Positions 46,158 through 59,031 of a stretch of DNA of 64,000 nt are shown piece after piece. Every line of letters begins with the position of its first letter. Within the stretch, counting starts at the first letter, position 1. The stretch covers positions 466,559,650 to 466,623,649 of the forward strand of contig CM042684.1 in the NCBI GenBank assembly GCA_023614405.1, written 5' to 3'. The notes under the pieces are model-generated. The model had not been told where the DNA came from, ran no database searches, and saw only the letters and a list, made by a program, of their open reading frames with translations. The translations under genes were made by a program, and so were the position numbers. Source of the DNA: Avena insularis (lineage: Eukaryota; Streptophyta; Magnoliopsida; Poales; Poaceae).

Positions 46158-46170
46158 CGGCTCTGATATC
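46158..46170 (-). other. Primer-binding site of the old Copia element
   Basis: On the minus strand TGATATCAGAGCC follows the LTR end after one to two bases; it differs at one base from the initiator-Met tRNA complement TGGTATCAGAGCC. Confidence 0.75.
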
Positions 46171-46172
46171 AC

Positions 46173-47732
46173 TGTTGGGGTTACGTGCCATAAAATAATA
46201 ATGTTTTCTATGCAAACCACTGACTGCCAGGATCTAGCTAGGAGTAATGCGGTAACGGGAGAGGATTTTCACAAACTTATCAAGTTGAAGACCGAAAAGC
46301 TTTATCAAAATTCGTGAGAACGTGGTTGATGTAGTCATATCGACGCCGACCTCAAGGTCTTTCTGAACTCGGATGGCTCCACCAGCTCCAGCACCACCGA
46401 ATCCAGATGACTCCGATGGCTCAAATCACTCCAGTGCCACAAGTGTAGCGCCTTGTAGGATCCACACACATACGGTTCTTGACGATGACTCCTGGACTCT
46501 GATCCAACAGAGGTTGCGGAAGTATATCTCTTGGATCCGGAATCCCCGCAGCGCGACGGTCTCCACGGTGAAGAACACTCTCGTTCGTGAATCCCTTACA
46601 GTGGGGATGCGCTCAAAAGAGAGAGGGAGACAGGATGGCACTTGGAGGGGAAAGCCTCAAAGCTTGGGATCAATTCGTGTGTTTAAATCCCTCCCTATGC
46701 CCTCCTTTATATAGAGGTAGGGGAACCCCCAAGTCCAATGCCTAAGCAATATGGGACTAAAGAAGAGGAGGAGGTGGGAGGCCACCTTGGCTGGCCGGCC
46801 AAGGCCTCCTTGGGCCCCATGTGGGCACCAAGGGCCCAACCGGCCACTGCGTCCCTCTCCTCTTTGGGTGCCCTCCCCCTTGGACCTTTTCCCCTTAGGG
46901 AATTAGCCCATTAGGCACGGGCTGCCCATTAAATCATATTTAAATCATTAAATAAATATAAATAAATATATATATCAATAATTAACATGTATTTACATAT
47001 TATTTAATTTCCGTTGCATCGAAACTCCTTCCGGACACCCGCTGGACTTTCCCGGAACCCTTCTGGTTTCCCCTTCTCTTTTCTTCGGTGATCCTTATGA
47101 TACCAAAACGATCTTCGAGCATTGTCAAACTCTTAAGTTCCCTAACGGTTCGGGTGGGCCTAGAGTATCTCTCCATGCCCCTCTCGTTATCCAGCTTTAT
47201 GGATGTCATGTCTTCGAGTGGGCCTAGAGTATCTCTCCGTCACGCAAAAGAAAAAATCCTACTCTTGACACATATGCCTCAACATGCCCCTCTAAATACC
47301 TAAAGACACTTTTATGATCACCGTTTACCGAGTGACGTTTGATGCAAACAAGGCATTCTCGGGTCACAATGATTAAATATGGTCTCACTGTCTAAGGAAT
47401 TGGTTACTACATTTCCTAGTCATTGTAACGATGTACTTCATGACTTGATCGTGTTACAACTCCTGTGTTGGGTACATCCATAACTTTCATTCACCTAATG
47501 AAATTACCCCATTTTCAATTGACATAAATGTCCATGATTGGGAAACATCGATCATCAATGGACCAATGAACTAGTGTCTAGAGGATCACTAGGGACTCTG
47601 CTGGTTTACATATCACACGTGTATTGATATTTCTATCAATACAGTTATAACATGATATAAAACCTAGTTTGAACTTAATGAAATATGTCAATAATCTATA
47701 TTATTATTTGCTTCTAGGGCATATTTCCAACA
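46173..47732 (-). repeat. 5' LTR of the old Copia element
   Basis: 1560 bp, TGTTGGGGTTAC to TTTCCAACA. Contains a local duplication: GTGGGCCTAGAGTATCTCTC at 47154 and again at 47218, 64 bases apart. Confidence 0.82.
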
Positions 47733-49504
47733 AGCAACATATCTCCTTTTGTATGTCTGAATATGTTCTTTAGAGTGTGCACAAACGTTGGCATGATCAT
47801 CATGAATGGGAGGAGCGAAGCTAGTTTGCATTCACTTCATAATTTTGAACTCAAGAAGTCAGTGGATACCACAACATTATATCACAACATTACAATTAGA
47901 TGCTATAGCTGAATTCAGCCACTAAATAGAATTTGACAACAACCACTGAATAACTGAATGTTGAAATGTAATTATGCAGCCTCTTTTTTGTTAATCTACT
48001 CCATGTAATTATGTTGCTCCTACTATTATGCACTAATTGTAATTATGCTGCACTAACTGTGGTACATAAATGAATAATTGAGGTAGTAACAGTGAATAGG
48101 AACTGAAATGAAATGTATTATATTTAGAAGATAGGAACTATACCACTTGGTTGTGCACTTACTTCCATTCATTCGGCTAAGGCTTTCATGACATGTTAGA
48201 GATTTTCTGGTGAGTGGTGCATGTTCATATGCTCCAAATAGAATCATGCAATTTTCCTGGTCACCTACAAATGTGAAAGGAACTTGGTCAGGAAAATAAT
48301 GCAAGAAAATTCTGCTTTGTTAATTTACTCCTAGTGGATTTCATCATCCCATCAAATAATCGATTTACACGAAAATAAAAGGAGGTGTTGCAGTGTGATC
48401 TAAAGTGGCACTTAAACTGAAATTCTATAACCGATTAAATCAGGTGAATGAACAAATGAGTAATGGAAACTGCAAGTGAATATTGCCAAATTTTTAGTGA
48501 TGTACTCATAAAACAATTACAAAGAGAGGTACAATTTCTAACCGAATATTGCTAGAGATGCCATATGCTAACTTAACATTGCTAGAGAGGATTACCAGTT
48601 GCTTGCTATCTGAATATTGCAATAATTTCAACATCTTTCACTACTGGATTGTGAGGAAGAACTAGGATATAGTGGCACACTAGAATTCTTTAAGGGGAGG
48701 GGGAAGACCATCATGTAGGTGTGGTGGTCTAGGTCCTCCTCCATTGCTAACACCTGCTCTGAATCAAAGCATGGGGGCACGTGATGGATCATGGCAAGGG
48801 AGTCGAGCAAGGCAAGAGCTGTCCACTAACGAGCGTCAGAATCGGGATTCACTGCCTCAACTTGGAGAATGCGAGTGGTTGGGGAAGATCTCGAGAGGTT
48901 GGGTGGAGCACTCGCAGTAGGAAGGCAGATCAAGCAAAGGGTTCTCGCTCTCTTCGGCAGGGTCTGGGACATGCGTGAGGGAGTGAGCGATGCAGTGGAG
49001 AGAGCCTGTGATGGAGGGCTTCTAGAGGCATGACTAGGGTTCGTAGATCTAGCATTAGCACACGGGATCGACACTCCAGTGCTACCACACACGGATCCAG
49101 CGTAGGCGCATAAAAATGTTGTTTTTGACCTTCAATAGTGGACGCCTCCCTCATTGTGGGCTGCTCCGGCGCACCGCTGGTCCAGGAGTTGAAGGCGACA
49201 GAGGGAGGCACTGCCGGTAGCGAGGATCAGGGGAGCCATCATGGTAGTGCTCGATCTGGGTCGGGTGGATAGGATGCAGGGGAAAGAAGGGTGGTGCAGG
49301 AGAGAGTGGGAGGGTAGTGAGCTCAGTGAGGTCACGAGGGAGCAGGAACCGGTCATGGCGAGGGTATCTTTGGAAACACGGGAATTTTTTGAATGTGGCG
49401 AATTTTTGCTTGGAATCCTTCAACATCTTATATTCTGTAGCGGATGGAGTATCATATATTACAATCATATCCATTTGACATTAATGTTATGTACTGGATA
49501 ATCC
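47733..49504. other. Unassigned DNA between the Copia element and the retroposon
   Basis: No recognised gene. 47880-48620 is AT-rich. 48780-49370 is GC-richer with short frames on both strands, none convincing. A Stowaway end fragment (CTTATATTCTGTAGCGGATG) lies near 49427-49452. Confidence 0.4.
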
Positions 49505-49533
49505 ATATTTTTTAGAAATAGGGTTTCGCCTAA

Positions 49534-50041
49534 TGTCATCGGATTGATGACAAGTACGCCATGAGGGGGTCCTCGAGGCGTGCGGAAGAGAGGGGTGTGA
49601 GATGTACGGTGTTCCGGGATGGTGAGCACACAAGTTTACATAGGTTCGAATCCGTTGTCTTTGGATGGATCCTACTCCTGCTAGCAATCCAGTAATACGA
49701 CAGAGCCGGAATATGGGTTACAAGGGTTCGCTTGTGCGAGTTGAGATTGTAGACTATTGAGGGTGCCCTAAAGGCTCTCCCTAGGACGGATTATATAGAT
49801 ATCCGGCCTAGGGTTTACAGGAGAGATCTATCCGGCTACGACTGAGAGTCGGTTATAGAGTCATCGTGAACTACAAGTAACACTATGGGCCTAAGTCGGT
49901 AAGTCTTCTGGGCCTTCCCGTAGCCGGAATGGACTCCGTTTCTTCTCCCTGACTAGGCCGCCCGTGAAGCAAAGCTCTAACCCGAAGTAGGCCACCCTGG
50001 TCAGTGAGGACTGTGAGGATACCCGGAAAGTATATCCCCCA
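49534..50041 (-). repeat. 3' LTR of the Gypsy element
   Basis: Highly similar to 61685-62195. It has lost a few bases at the internal edge (CCCCCA instead of CCCCAACA). Confidence 0.85.
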
Positions 50042-50456
50042 ATGAGCCCCGGAAGTCTCCAAGATCCAAAGTCGGATTCATCATCGTCTATCTTGATCTT
50101 CGGCTTGCAGAATCTTGAAGGGTTCCTGAAACTTCAAAACAAAAGATACGATCCGGGTCTCAAAATAAGTTGGACATATCAACATGTTACTCAGATTCTC
50201 CAGCTTGATTTTCAAACTAAGCTGGAACTTGGTCTCTGACGTCATCTGACACTCGCCATGGTCAAGTCATGTCATCTGACAAACATCCTGTCAGCACGAC
50301 CGTTGGTGGGTCCGCCGTTCGCGGAACCGAGGTGCTGTTTCAATGCATACGCGGAGACCGAGGCGACGTAATCATCACGTGGATCCTTCCCAGCTCCTTC
50401 CACGACGAGTGGCATTTACACAGTACCATTTGCACGAATCTTGGCACAGGTAGGTG

Positions 50457-50463
50457 GTTATAA
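50457..50463 (+). promoter_or_regulatory. Possible TATA box of the reverse-strand gene
   Basis: TTATAAG followed by a CT-rich leader (CTCTCTCTCTCATC), about 145 bases before the ATG at 50604. Confidence 0.4.
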
Positions 50464-50603
50464 GGGGTGAGGATCCTCTCTCTCTCTCATCTTCACCTGT
50501 TCCCTTGCCGTTCCTTCTCCCCCACTTCTCCCTCGCGCGCAGAGCTCTCCCACCTCCCAGATTCCTAGCGCCGCCCATCCAAGGTCACCGGCGCACCGGA
50601 GAA

Positions 50604-53600
50604 ATGGCTTCTTCTTCAACTTCCAGCTTGGCTGGCTTCGCAGCGGCGGCGGCGGAGAAAGAGAGCAACCGTGGGGTTTGGATATCATGTCTCCTCGATG
50701 ACGAGAAGCTCCATGGCGTGGAGAATGAAGGTCTCCTCCGCGCCGGCGACTGGCGGAGTGGCTTCAGAGAAATCATCCCCAGCCCACAAGCCAGCGAGCG
50801 GGTACACTTCGGCACCCACCTCGACAGAGGTTTGTCTTTCCCTCCCTCGGAATTCTTTTCCGAGGTGATAGATCATTATGGCGTTCAGCTCCACCATCTT
50901 CCCTCGAACTCCATCTTAGAGATGAGTTCTTAGGCAGCTTTGTGCGAGGGGTATATCGGCATTAGGCCGAGTCTTACTTTGTTCCGGTACTACTTTCATG
51001 TCCGGAGAAACTCCATCACTGCCGGTAATCCTTATATTACCGGCACTATTAGCCTTTCTGTTAGACGCAAGCGTAGTTATCCTCGCATTTCTGCCAGTGA
51101 CTCGGTCAAACAATGGCCGGCCACTTTCTTTTACCATAAGGACATTCCTGCTCCCGGCAAAGCTACTGCTTTGCCGGCTTTCATTGACGGAGCAGCCATG
51201 GCCCTTCCATCTTGGGACGAGGCTCCTCTGCTCTCAGTGACGATCTGATCCTCGCTAAGAGGCGGATCGAATATCTGATAAAACACAAAGACTTGAAAGG
51301 ATCCGACCTAGTCCAATGCTGGGTCGCACGTTGGATTTAGCGTCTCCAACACCACGGCGACCGTCTGATGCACTCCATCACGACGTCGAAGAATGATTCT
51401 CTCCGCATCAGTCCTAAGGCTTTAAAGCCACAAGATTACATAAGCCAGATTAAATGGCTGATCAAGGAGCGGATTGAGAGAAAGATTCCGGACTTGTCTC
51501 TGGATATGCACACAGCGGAAGACCCTGTGGTTCCGGTAAGCTTCAATAATAAACCCGTTTATGTGTTTCACCTTTTAAACTATTTTGCAATACTGAGATA
51601 CTTTCTTCTTTTCAGCTTGCCGATCTCCTCGAGTCGGAGCTAGCTCCTATCGAGGGATATCCTCCGGAGTTTTCTCAGGAGGCGGAACTGGTCCCACTGC
51701 CGGACATTATGCCCAGGAAGTGCAAAGCTCCGACAGTGGTTGTCGGCACAAAGGAGGTGCCAGTCGTGAAGAGGTAACTTTCAACACAACTTCCGCCTTT
51801 GTACCTTACTCAAATTTTCTTCCGAGATGTAATGCTTTCCATTCTATTACATTCTCAGAGCTAAGCAGCTCATCAAGGGAAAGGGGAAGGGAACTTCTTT
51901 GAAGCCCCTGTGACAGACGAAGCTGACTATAGCTTATCCTGTTGCGGTTCCTCCGACTCCTGCTCCTCAACCTTCCGCAACACCGGTGATTACTCCATCA
52001 CCAGTTGTTGCAGATGATCCGGCTCCTGCAACAGGGCCAGTGATCCTTGAATCACAGACTGACGCCACCACGGGTGGCTCAGGTTTAGATAAGGGTGAAC
52101 ACTCTTCGGGTAATGATCCCTCGGCAGAGACCTTTGCCGAAAACCTCCTGAACAATCCGGGACTTGCCAAATTTGGCCTGTCTCGGAAATCTGTAGAAGA
52201 AATCCAGCTTCTGGCCCGGTAATGCCTAGAGAGCCGAAATCTCTCTGCCGAAGAAGAAGCACAAGAGGCGGAGGATATCAAGTACTCCGACCTTCTTGAA
52301 CAAGTTTGCCTTCGCGACGAGGGACTTAGAGTTGGTGTGCTTCCACCACCTCCGATTATTCCACTCACCCTCGCCGAGAAGGTTACCACCAAGGTGAACA
52401 TGTGTCTGAGCAAGCTCACACATGAACATCATGTAAGTTGGAATTCCAACTCACAATTTTCTTTATTGTATTTTATATCATATCCTCTAGCCCCAAGCAT
52501 GAAGTAGGATATACAATCCGGGTTTATGCTTCCTTAGGATGCCAAAGAATGAACTAGTGTAGCCCCCAAGGCTCGTGCTGATATTAGTAACAATATTAGC
52601 CCGAGTCTTTAGTAGACTTCTGACTCTGGGTATTCTGACTTACAGAAAGTTAATTCATATAACCAAGATTTGTTGAAGAATATCTGTAACAAGCGGAGAG
52701 ATATCAGAGCTCTTCGACTTGAAAATGCTGAGCTGAAGGTCTCCAAGGATGAGGCCAAAGGTAAACATTCCGAGACTCAAACCTTTGTCTTGTGTTTTCA
52801 TAGACGAATATTTTTGCTGAACTGTTGTTCTTTTTTGACTTACAACACTGGTAAAACAGTCATGCGCTATGATTAAAGAGGCCGAGAACCTCAAAACCCT
52901 GGTGGTGGAGAATAAAGAACTTCGCCAAGAGCTAGATAATCTTAAGGCGGATCATGAGAAGAGCATCGCTCAAGTTCTTGAATCCTCCTCCATGGCTACT
53001 GATGAACGTGATCGTAAGATTGCAGCTGAAGATCAGAGAATCTCGGATCTCAACAATGAGCTTTTCAGAGTGAAGGATCTTTCCGAGGTGCTTCGGGCTA
53101 AACTCCGGAGTCTTCGAGAAGAGAAGACCAAAGTTGACGACGTCATCTTCGGTATGTTTCCATCTTTCTGACTTGTGTATATTCTTCGACTCTTTCGATG
53201 TCAGATTTTTCTTAATCGTTTTTGTGTTATATATATATAGGTCCTCTTAACTTGACGAACTCTGCCTCCACCGAGGCTCGCACCCACCGACTTACCCAAG
53301 TCGATGATTTACTTCATGACTTCCGCCAATCCATCGAGGACATTGGCGAAGCTCTTAGGGTTTCGGATATGCACAGCATGTTGGAATTTCAGGTGCGAGA
53401 CAAGGCGAAGGAGATGCCGCAATTTTTCCGGGATTGGAACATGTCCTACGCGCGATCCGCTGCGCAGAATGCTCTCACCATGGTCATGAGCCATCATGGA
53501 AACATGGAGATATGGCAAGTGACCAGAGGGTACTGCAAGGTGGATGAAGACGGCCAGGAGCAAGATATCAAGGCCATCATGGACTCATGTGCCGGATATG

Positions 53601-53800
53601 GATGTCGCGTGGCTGACTTGACCAGCTACGACACTCCCTTCTTCACTCGCGTGGATACACCGCCCCCGCCTCCGGAAGAAACAACTGAACTTTCCAACGA
53701 TGAACATACCGTATTGGATCTGAACATCTCGGATCATTATCAAACCGAGGCCGATGCATCCAGCGAGCTAGCAGCGCCTACCTCTTCTCCTGGATCATAG
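50604..53800 (+). pseudogene. Multi-exon reverse-strand gene of the Gypsy element ('putative gypsy-type transposon' protein)
   Basis: Lies antisense to pol, between integrase and the 3' LTR. Exon 1 (50604-51535) holds the conserved domain of plant 'putative gypsy type transposon' proteins (GTHLDRGLSFPPSEFFSEV; YYFHVRRNSI; SDSVKQWPATFFYHKD), with TAG at 50931 and 51338 and a frameshift near 51233. Introns with GT-AG ends: 51536-51615, 51774-51859, 52433-52645, 52761 to 52859 or 52878, 53152-53240. A stop lies at about 52221. Exons 4 and 5 are a strong coiled coil (ENAELKV; ENKELRQELDNL; REEKTKVDD). The last exon (53241-53800) ends in an acidic tail. Function unknown; it is not a transposase in any proven sense. 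Exon edges are inferred. Confidence 0.78.
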
Positions 53801-54540
53801 ATCATCAGAAAACAAATGTGTTATTTTGAAAAACATTATGGATATGTAAATATGCAGTACTATAATTTTGCTAGTGCTAAGCTTTTAATCTATTCAGCAC
53901 TTTTGGCTTTAAATTTTTGTGTCCCTGAAATGTTTACATAAGCACTTATACTTTTTCGTCTATACTTATCATTTATCTGGCTTTTCGCCTTGTCCCTTTC
54001 GTGAGCCGGCTAAACCTTCTGCACGGAAACTTTGCCGAGCAACGGAGCTCAATTGCTAAACCAGTTTAAACTCGGAAACAAAGCCGGCTTCCAGTACCAA
54101 CAATTCACTACTCGGAAAATGCCCGCATCCGGCAATCAGACAAATAACCAAAGTATGAACTAGAAACTTTAGAGTTATACCCAAAGGTAACATTTTTGAG
54201 AATCGGAAATCTAAACCAGAACAAAAATGAGCATAAAGTACTTTCAAGTATTCTGGGATTTTCAACTTATGACATGATCATTCTAAAATAAGATGGTAAA
54301 AACTTCTCAGAAAAACTTGAGGCAACCAAAACTTTTGTTTCTCATAGAACATGTACATATGTATGATTACAAAGAAGGATAAACTAAGAATAAAAGGGAC
54401 GTAGCTGAGCAATATTCCATGGTCTGTCTAACTCATCCAGATTTGTACTGCCTCCAGCTCTCTTTCTCTTCTTAGTAGCAGGTCTTTCTTTGACTTGCCT
54501 CATGTCAGTTAAGTAGTACAAACCATTGTGCAATACTCGA
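53801..54540. other. Gypsy spacer between the two convergent coding regions
   Basis: AT-rich non-coding DNA holding the 3' ends of both the reverse-strand gene and pol. No clear frame. Confidence 0.5.
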
Positions 54541-55527
54541 CTAACTAAAAAAGGGTCCTTCCCATACTAGGGAAAGTTTGTGCTTTCTTTGCTGCACAAG
54601 CCGGAGAACCAAATCGCCTTTATTAAAAGATCTGTTTCGGACTCTCTGGCTATGATACTTGCGTAACTTCTGCTGATAGGCTGTTGATCTCATTTCAGCA
54701 ATGACGCGAACTTCTTTGACTAAGTCGAGATCATTTTGTCGAGAAATCTCGGCATCCTCTTTGATATACGTGGCCATTCTAGGAGACGTGTGAATCAAAT
54801 CACTAGGAAGAACTTCTTCTACGCCATAGACCAAGAAGAAAGGTGTGTATCCGGTTGACCTGTTCAGAGTTGTTCGTAAACTCCATATTACAGAGGGTAA
54901 TTCCTCTGCCCAAGCCCCCACAACATGTCGTAGTGGTGCTTCGAGTCTCGGTTTTAGGCCCTGTAGGATTAAACCATTTGTCCTTTCAACTTGTCCGTTA
55001 GCCTGTGGATGTGCGACTGACGCAATGTCAAGCTGGATATTTTGTTCATTGCAGAACTCGGCTAATTATCCAATGGAGAAATTACTCCCGTTGTCTGTGA
55101 TAATACTATGCGGATAACCATACCGGATTATAATATCCTCGACAAATCTTCTGGCTGTTGCTCCATCACAACTAGTGACGGGTTTAGCCTCAATCCATTT
55201 TGTGAATTTATCCACCATCACTAAGCGGTGAGTAAATCCACTTGGAGCACGTCTAAACGGTCCTACCATATCAAGCCCCCAGACCGCAAAAGGCCATGTT
55301 ATAGGTATTGTTCATAGCTGATCAGCTGGAATGTGAGCTTCTTTGGCGTACTTTTGGCAGCCTTTACATGTCTTGACTAACCGTCGGCATCTGCCTGAGC
55401 TGTAAGCCAGAAAAAACCGTGTCTGAAAGCTTTTGCCACTAAAGATTTGGCTGCAGTGTGGTGACCACACTCGCCTTCGTGGATTTCCCTTAAGATTTCC
55501 ACTCCTTCTTCCGGAGATACGCAACAC
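54541..55527 (-). pseudogene. Gypsy integrase, in three frame-broken pieces
   Basis: 55312-55527 retains the end of the zinc-binding domain (CKGCQKYAKEAHIPADQL, the CxxC half). 55066-55269 has the first catalytic Asp region (MVDKFTKWIEAKPV) and the second Asp in ITDNGSNF. 54541-54921 is the C-terminal part (WAEELPSVIWSLRTTLNRST, then RVRNRSFNKGDLVLR). The stretch with the catalytic Glu (about 54922-55065) is out of frame. Stops or indels separate all three pieces. Confidence 0.82.
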
Positions 55528-55696
55528 TGAAAAACCCCAGACACACTCCGCTTATAGAGCTCACCTTTAACTATAGTGTAGGCTTTCGCTCGTCGGATAA
55601 TCTGCCGGCTTAGAACCTCGTCTTCGGGTAATTTGCCATCTACTAGATAATCAAGGTAGGGTTGAGTCCAGCTGGGAATTACAGCCAGAACTGCTA

Positions 55697-56167
55697 TTAG
55701 AGGTGAGTCGGATTGGTCGGATATTCCCCATCCACTCCCATTATTGAGGGAACTTTGAGGTGCTCTAAAAAAGCGCCATCTGGGACCTCTTTCCGTACAG
55801 AGCCTATCCGAGATAGTGCATCCGCTTCCTCATTTTCTGCTCGAGGGATATGTTGAACCTCAAACCCTTTGAACGATTTAGATAAATCATCCACGACAGC
55901 CTTATATGCTGCCATGTGTTTATTTGCATTACAAATATCCGACACTTGCTGAGCAACAAGATTCGAATCTCCATAACACATCAAACGTCGGATGCCGATA
56001 TCCTTAGCAATCCGGATTCCATGCAGCAGTGCTTCATACTCGGCAATATTGTTTGTCGATGTGAAGTGAATCTGCAACACGTATAGAAGTTTATCTCCTT
56101 GGGGTGATTTGAGCACCACGCCAGCTCCCGAGCCCCCACGAGCCCCCGCGAGCCTTAGACCCATCAA
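55697..56167 (-). pseudogene. Gypsy RNase H
   Basis: The domain start LYFDGSKARGG lies at the end of the upstream RT frame. After a frame change near 56150 the rest continues: NIAEYEALLHGI, CYGDSNLVAQQV and NEEADALSRIG, carrying the acidic residues of the catalytic set. The frameshift separates it from RT. Confidence 0.82.
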
Positions 56168-57600
56168 AATATAGGGTCCAATATTCCGACTCAGGGAGGG
56201 TCATATTCTCCTTCGTCTCTGTCCAATCAGCAACAAAGTCGGCAATGATTTGGGATTTGATTGCTGTCCGAGGTTTGTACAAAATATCGAAAGCTGAAAG
56301 CTCTATCCCCCATTTGGCGACGCGTCTTGTGGCATCACTATTGTTGATTATGTCTCTCATGGGAGCTGTGCTCACCACGGTAATTGCATGCTCCTGGAAA
56401 TAGTGTCGTAGCTTACGAGATGCTAAGAACACACCATAAGCTAGCTTTTGATAGTGCGGATACCGCTGTTTCGATTCTGTTAGGACCTCGCTGACAAAGT
56501 ATGTCGGACGCTGCACCAAGTGTTCCTGATTTTCCTCCGGTCTCTCCACTACCATGACGATATTGACGACTTTGTTTGTCGCAGCAAGATAAAGCAACAT
56601 CGGTTCCTGTGGTTCCGGTGCAGCAAGTATAGGAGCATATGAGAGTACTTTCTTCAGGTCTTGTAGTGTAGCTTCAGCTTCGTCGGTCCACACAAAATCC
56701 TTGGTCTTTTTTAGGAGTTTGTATAATGGTGCAGCTCTTTCACCGAGCCGGCTTACAAACCGACTGACTGCAGCGATGCAACCAGTTAGTCTTTGTACGT
56801 CCTTCAGGCGAGTTGGCCTAGAAATATTGAGTATAGCCTTGATTTTGTCTCGGTTCACCTCTATGCCTCTTTGAGACACGATGAAACCTAACAGCTTTTC
56901 GGCCGGAATTCCAAAGAAGCATTTCTTCGGATTAAGAATTATGTTGTATTTTCGTAGATTGGCAAACGTTTCCTCCATGTCAGAAATCAGTGTTTCCTTC
57001 TTTTTGGACATCACCGCAATATCATCCACATATGCATGTACATTGCGTCTGTTTTGGTCGTGGAGGCAATACTGCATTGTGCGCTGGTACGTAGCTCCTG
57101 CGTTCTTCAGCCCAATGGGCATCGTAACAAAACAGAAGGTTCTGAAGGGGGTTATGAATGAAGTTTTGATTTTGTCAGATTCCTTCATCCGGATTGGTGA
57201 TAATCGGAATATGCGTCGAGAAAACAGAGGAGTTCCGAGCCTGCCGTAGAATCGATAACTTGATCAATCCTAGGCAGAGCAAACGGATCTTTTGGACAAG
57301 CCTTGTTCAAGGCAGTATAATCAACACACATCCTTAAATTAGTGGTGTCCTTTTTAGGGACCATTACAATATTGGCTGACCACTCAGTGTGGATGACCTC
57401 TTCTATGAATCCGGCTAACTCGAGCCGTGCTAGTTCCTTAGCTATTGCCTTACGCTTTTCATCGCCGAAACATCATAAGGACTGTTTGACGGGTTTAGCA
57501 TTCGGGTTTACATTTAGAGAGTGCTCGGCAAGTTCCCTAGGTACTCTGGTCATGTCAGATGGCTGCCATGCGAAGATATCTTGATTTGCTTTGAGGAACT
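56091..57600 (-). pseudogene. Gypsy reverse transcriptase
   Basis: The main frame 56091-57188 has YVDDIAVMSK (YVDD at residues 53-56), KCFFGIPAEKLLGFIVS and GCIAAVSRFVSR, then the connection domain. The fingers and the first catalytic Asp lie upstream at 57190-57600 (VPKKDT, RMCVDYTALNKACPKDPFALPRID read in a different frame) with a frame change near 57190-57240. Active-site residues survive but no single frame covers them. Confidence 0.85.
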
Positions 57601-57616
57601 TGACGAGCGTGTTTTC

Positions 57617-58969
57617 CTATGCGCTATCTAGGCCTACGCCTATCTGGGTCACCTTGGAGGGGTCATCATCCTTGAATGGCGTCTTCTTCGTCTCTTCCAA
57701 TGCCTTGAACTCCAGATTTGGTTTTGTTACCTCCTTCTTTGTTGCGGGCATCTCGGACGGATCCATGCTCTTCTTGATCTCCTGGTACTCCTGGGCATGC
57801 AGCACGGCTTTTGCAAAGGCGGCATTTCTATCCTCGTACTCTCGCGCTTTCTTCGGGTCTCCCCTGATGGTGATCACGCCGTTGGGACCTGGAATTTTCA
57901 TCATATTATAAATGTAACACGGACGAGCCAGAAAGGCCCAGTAAGCCGGACGTCCGAATATAGCGTGGTACGCGCTCTTGAACGAGACCACTTTGAAGGA
58001 AAGTGCCTCCGTCCCATAGTTCTTTGGAATTCCAATGATAACATCCAAAGTGATTTCTCCTAGGGAATTAGCTTGTCTTCCTGGGACAACCCCGTGAAAG
58101 ATCATAGAGTTGTGGTTCAGTTGGGTCTCCGAAATCTTCATCCGGCATAGCGTTTCGACATACAGAATATTAATACTGCTGCCACCGTCCATGAGAGTCT
58201 TGGAGAAACCATAACTGTCAATAAGTGGATTGACGATTAAGGCGTATTTTCCTCGCCTATGCAACATAGGTGGATGATCAGCGTGGTCAAATGTGATTGC
58301 CACTTCCAACCAGTCCAGGAATTGGGGGAGAGCCGGAACTGTTGCATTGAGCTCATGCAGTACTGCCTTTTTGACCTTTGATGGTTGAGATCCGAGGAAG
58401 GTGACATAAGTGTCTTTCTTGGTCGAAAAATTGTTCTTCCCTTCCGGCTTGGGATTTGAAGCATCAGCTTCCTCCATGTCGGAATCTTCCTTGGTCTCTT
58501 TGTCTTTTTCGGGATTCTTCTTTCCCTTCTTCCTCTTAGCTTTGTAGCCAGCGGTATCATCTCTTTTAATGTCGTCATTGAAACGACACTCGGCGTTGGT
58601 GTGGGATGAGCCCCCATTGGCGTCTAAGTGATGACCACATGGGTTATTGGCAATGTCGGCCCAAGAGTAGGTTTTTCCTGGTTGCTGGTCTCCTCTACCT
58701 TGAACTCTCGAAGTCCCACGGCCACATCTGCGGCCTCCGCCGCATCCTCCTCGTCCTCCAGACCCGAAAGTAGCAGTGACCATTGTCGTTTCCGCGTTGG
58801 GTTTTTCTTCCGAGGTATTCTTGCGCTTCTGAGCTTGTTTCTTTGGTTGTTTTGCCGACTGTGGCACAGCTAGGGCGTTGAGTAGTCCCTCTGCATTGTC
58901 GTCAGCATCTGCATACTTGCTCGCTGCTTCTATCATCTCTCCCAAGTCAGTAACTTTGTCACACTTCAA
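57617..58969 (-). pseudogene. Gypsy Gag C-terminus and protease
   Basis: 450 codons open. Residues 1-35 end the Gag capsid region; 60-100 is a glycine/arginine-rich stretch (GSGGRGGCGGGRRCGRG); 140-175 is very charged. The protease active site is LMDGGSSINILY near 259-270, the DGG variant seen in several plant Gypsy groups instead of DTG/DSG. It ends at a stop before RT. The upstream Gag half is in other frames. Confidence 0.8.
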
Positions 58970-59031
58970 GCGATGATGTAGTAAACCAATTGGGAGGCCT
59001 GCAATGAAGGCTTCAATCGCAGTTTGATCAT

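Larger units (their letters stand above)
34140..47732 (-). mobile_element. Old Copia LTR retrotransposon, interrupted
   Basis: The right LTR (46173-47732) ends in CCAACA and, on the minus strand, starts TGTTGGAAATATGCCC. The left LTR (to 34958) shares that end but is truncated. Gag is at 44436-45089, with decayed pol on both sides of a nested element (36786-43280). The right flank is AGCAA; no matching left flank was found because the left LTR is incomplete. It is older and more decayed than the 7019-15352 element. Confidence 0.75.

Noticed and set aside
57342..57911. Plus-strand frames of 80-106 codons in the Gypsy pol region
   Set aside because: Shadows of protease and reverse transcriptase on the minus strand; no exon-like structure as in 50604-53800.
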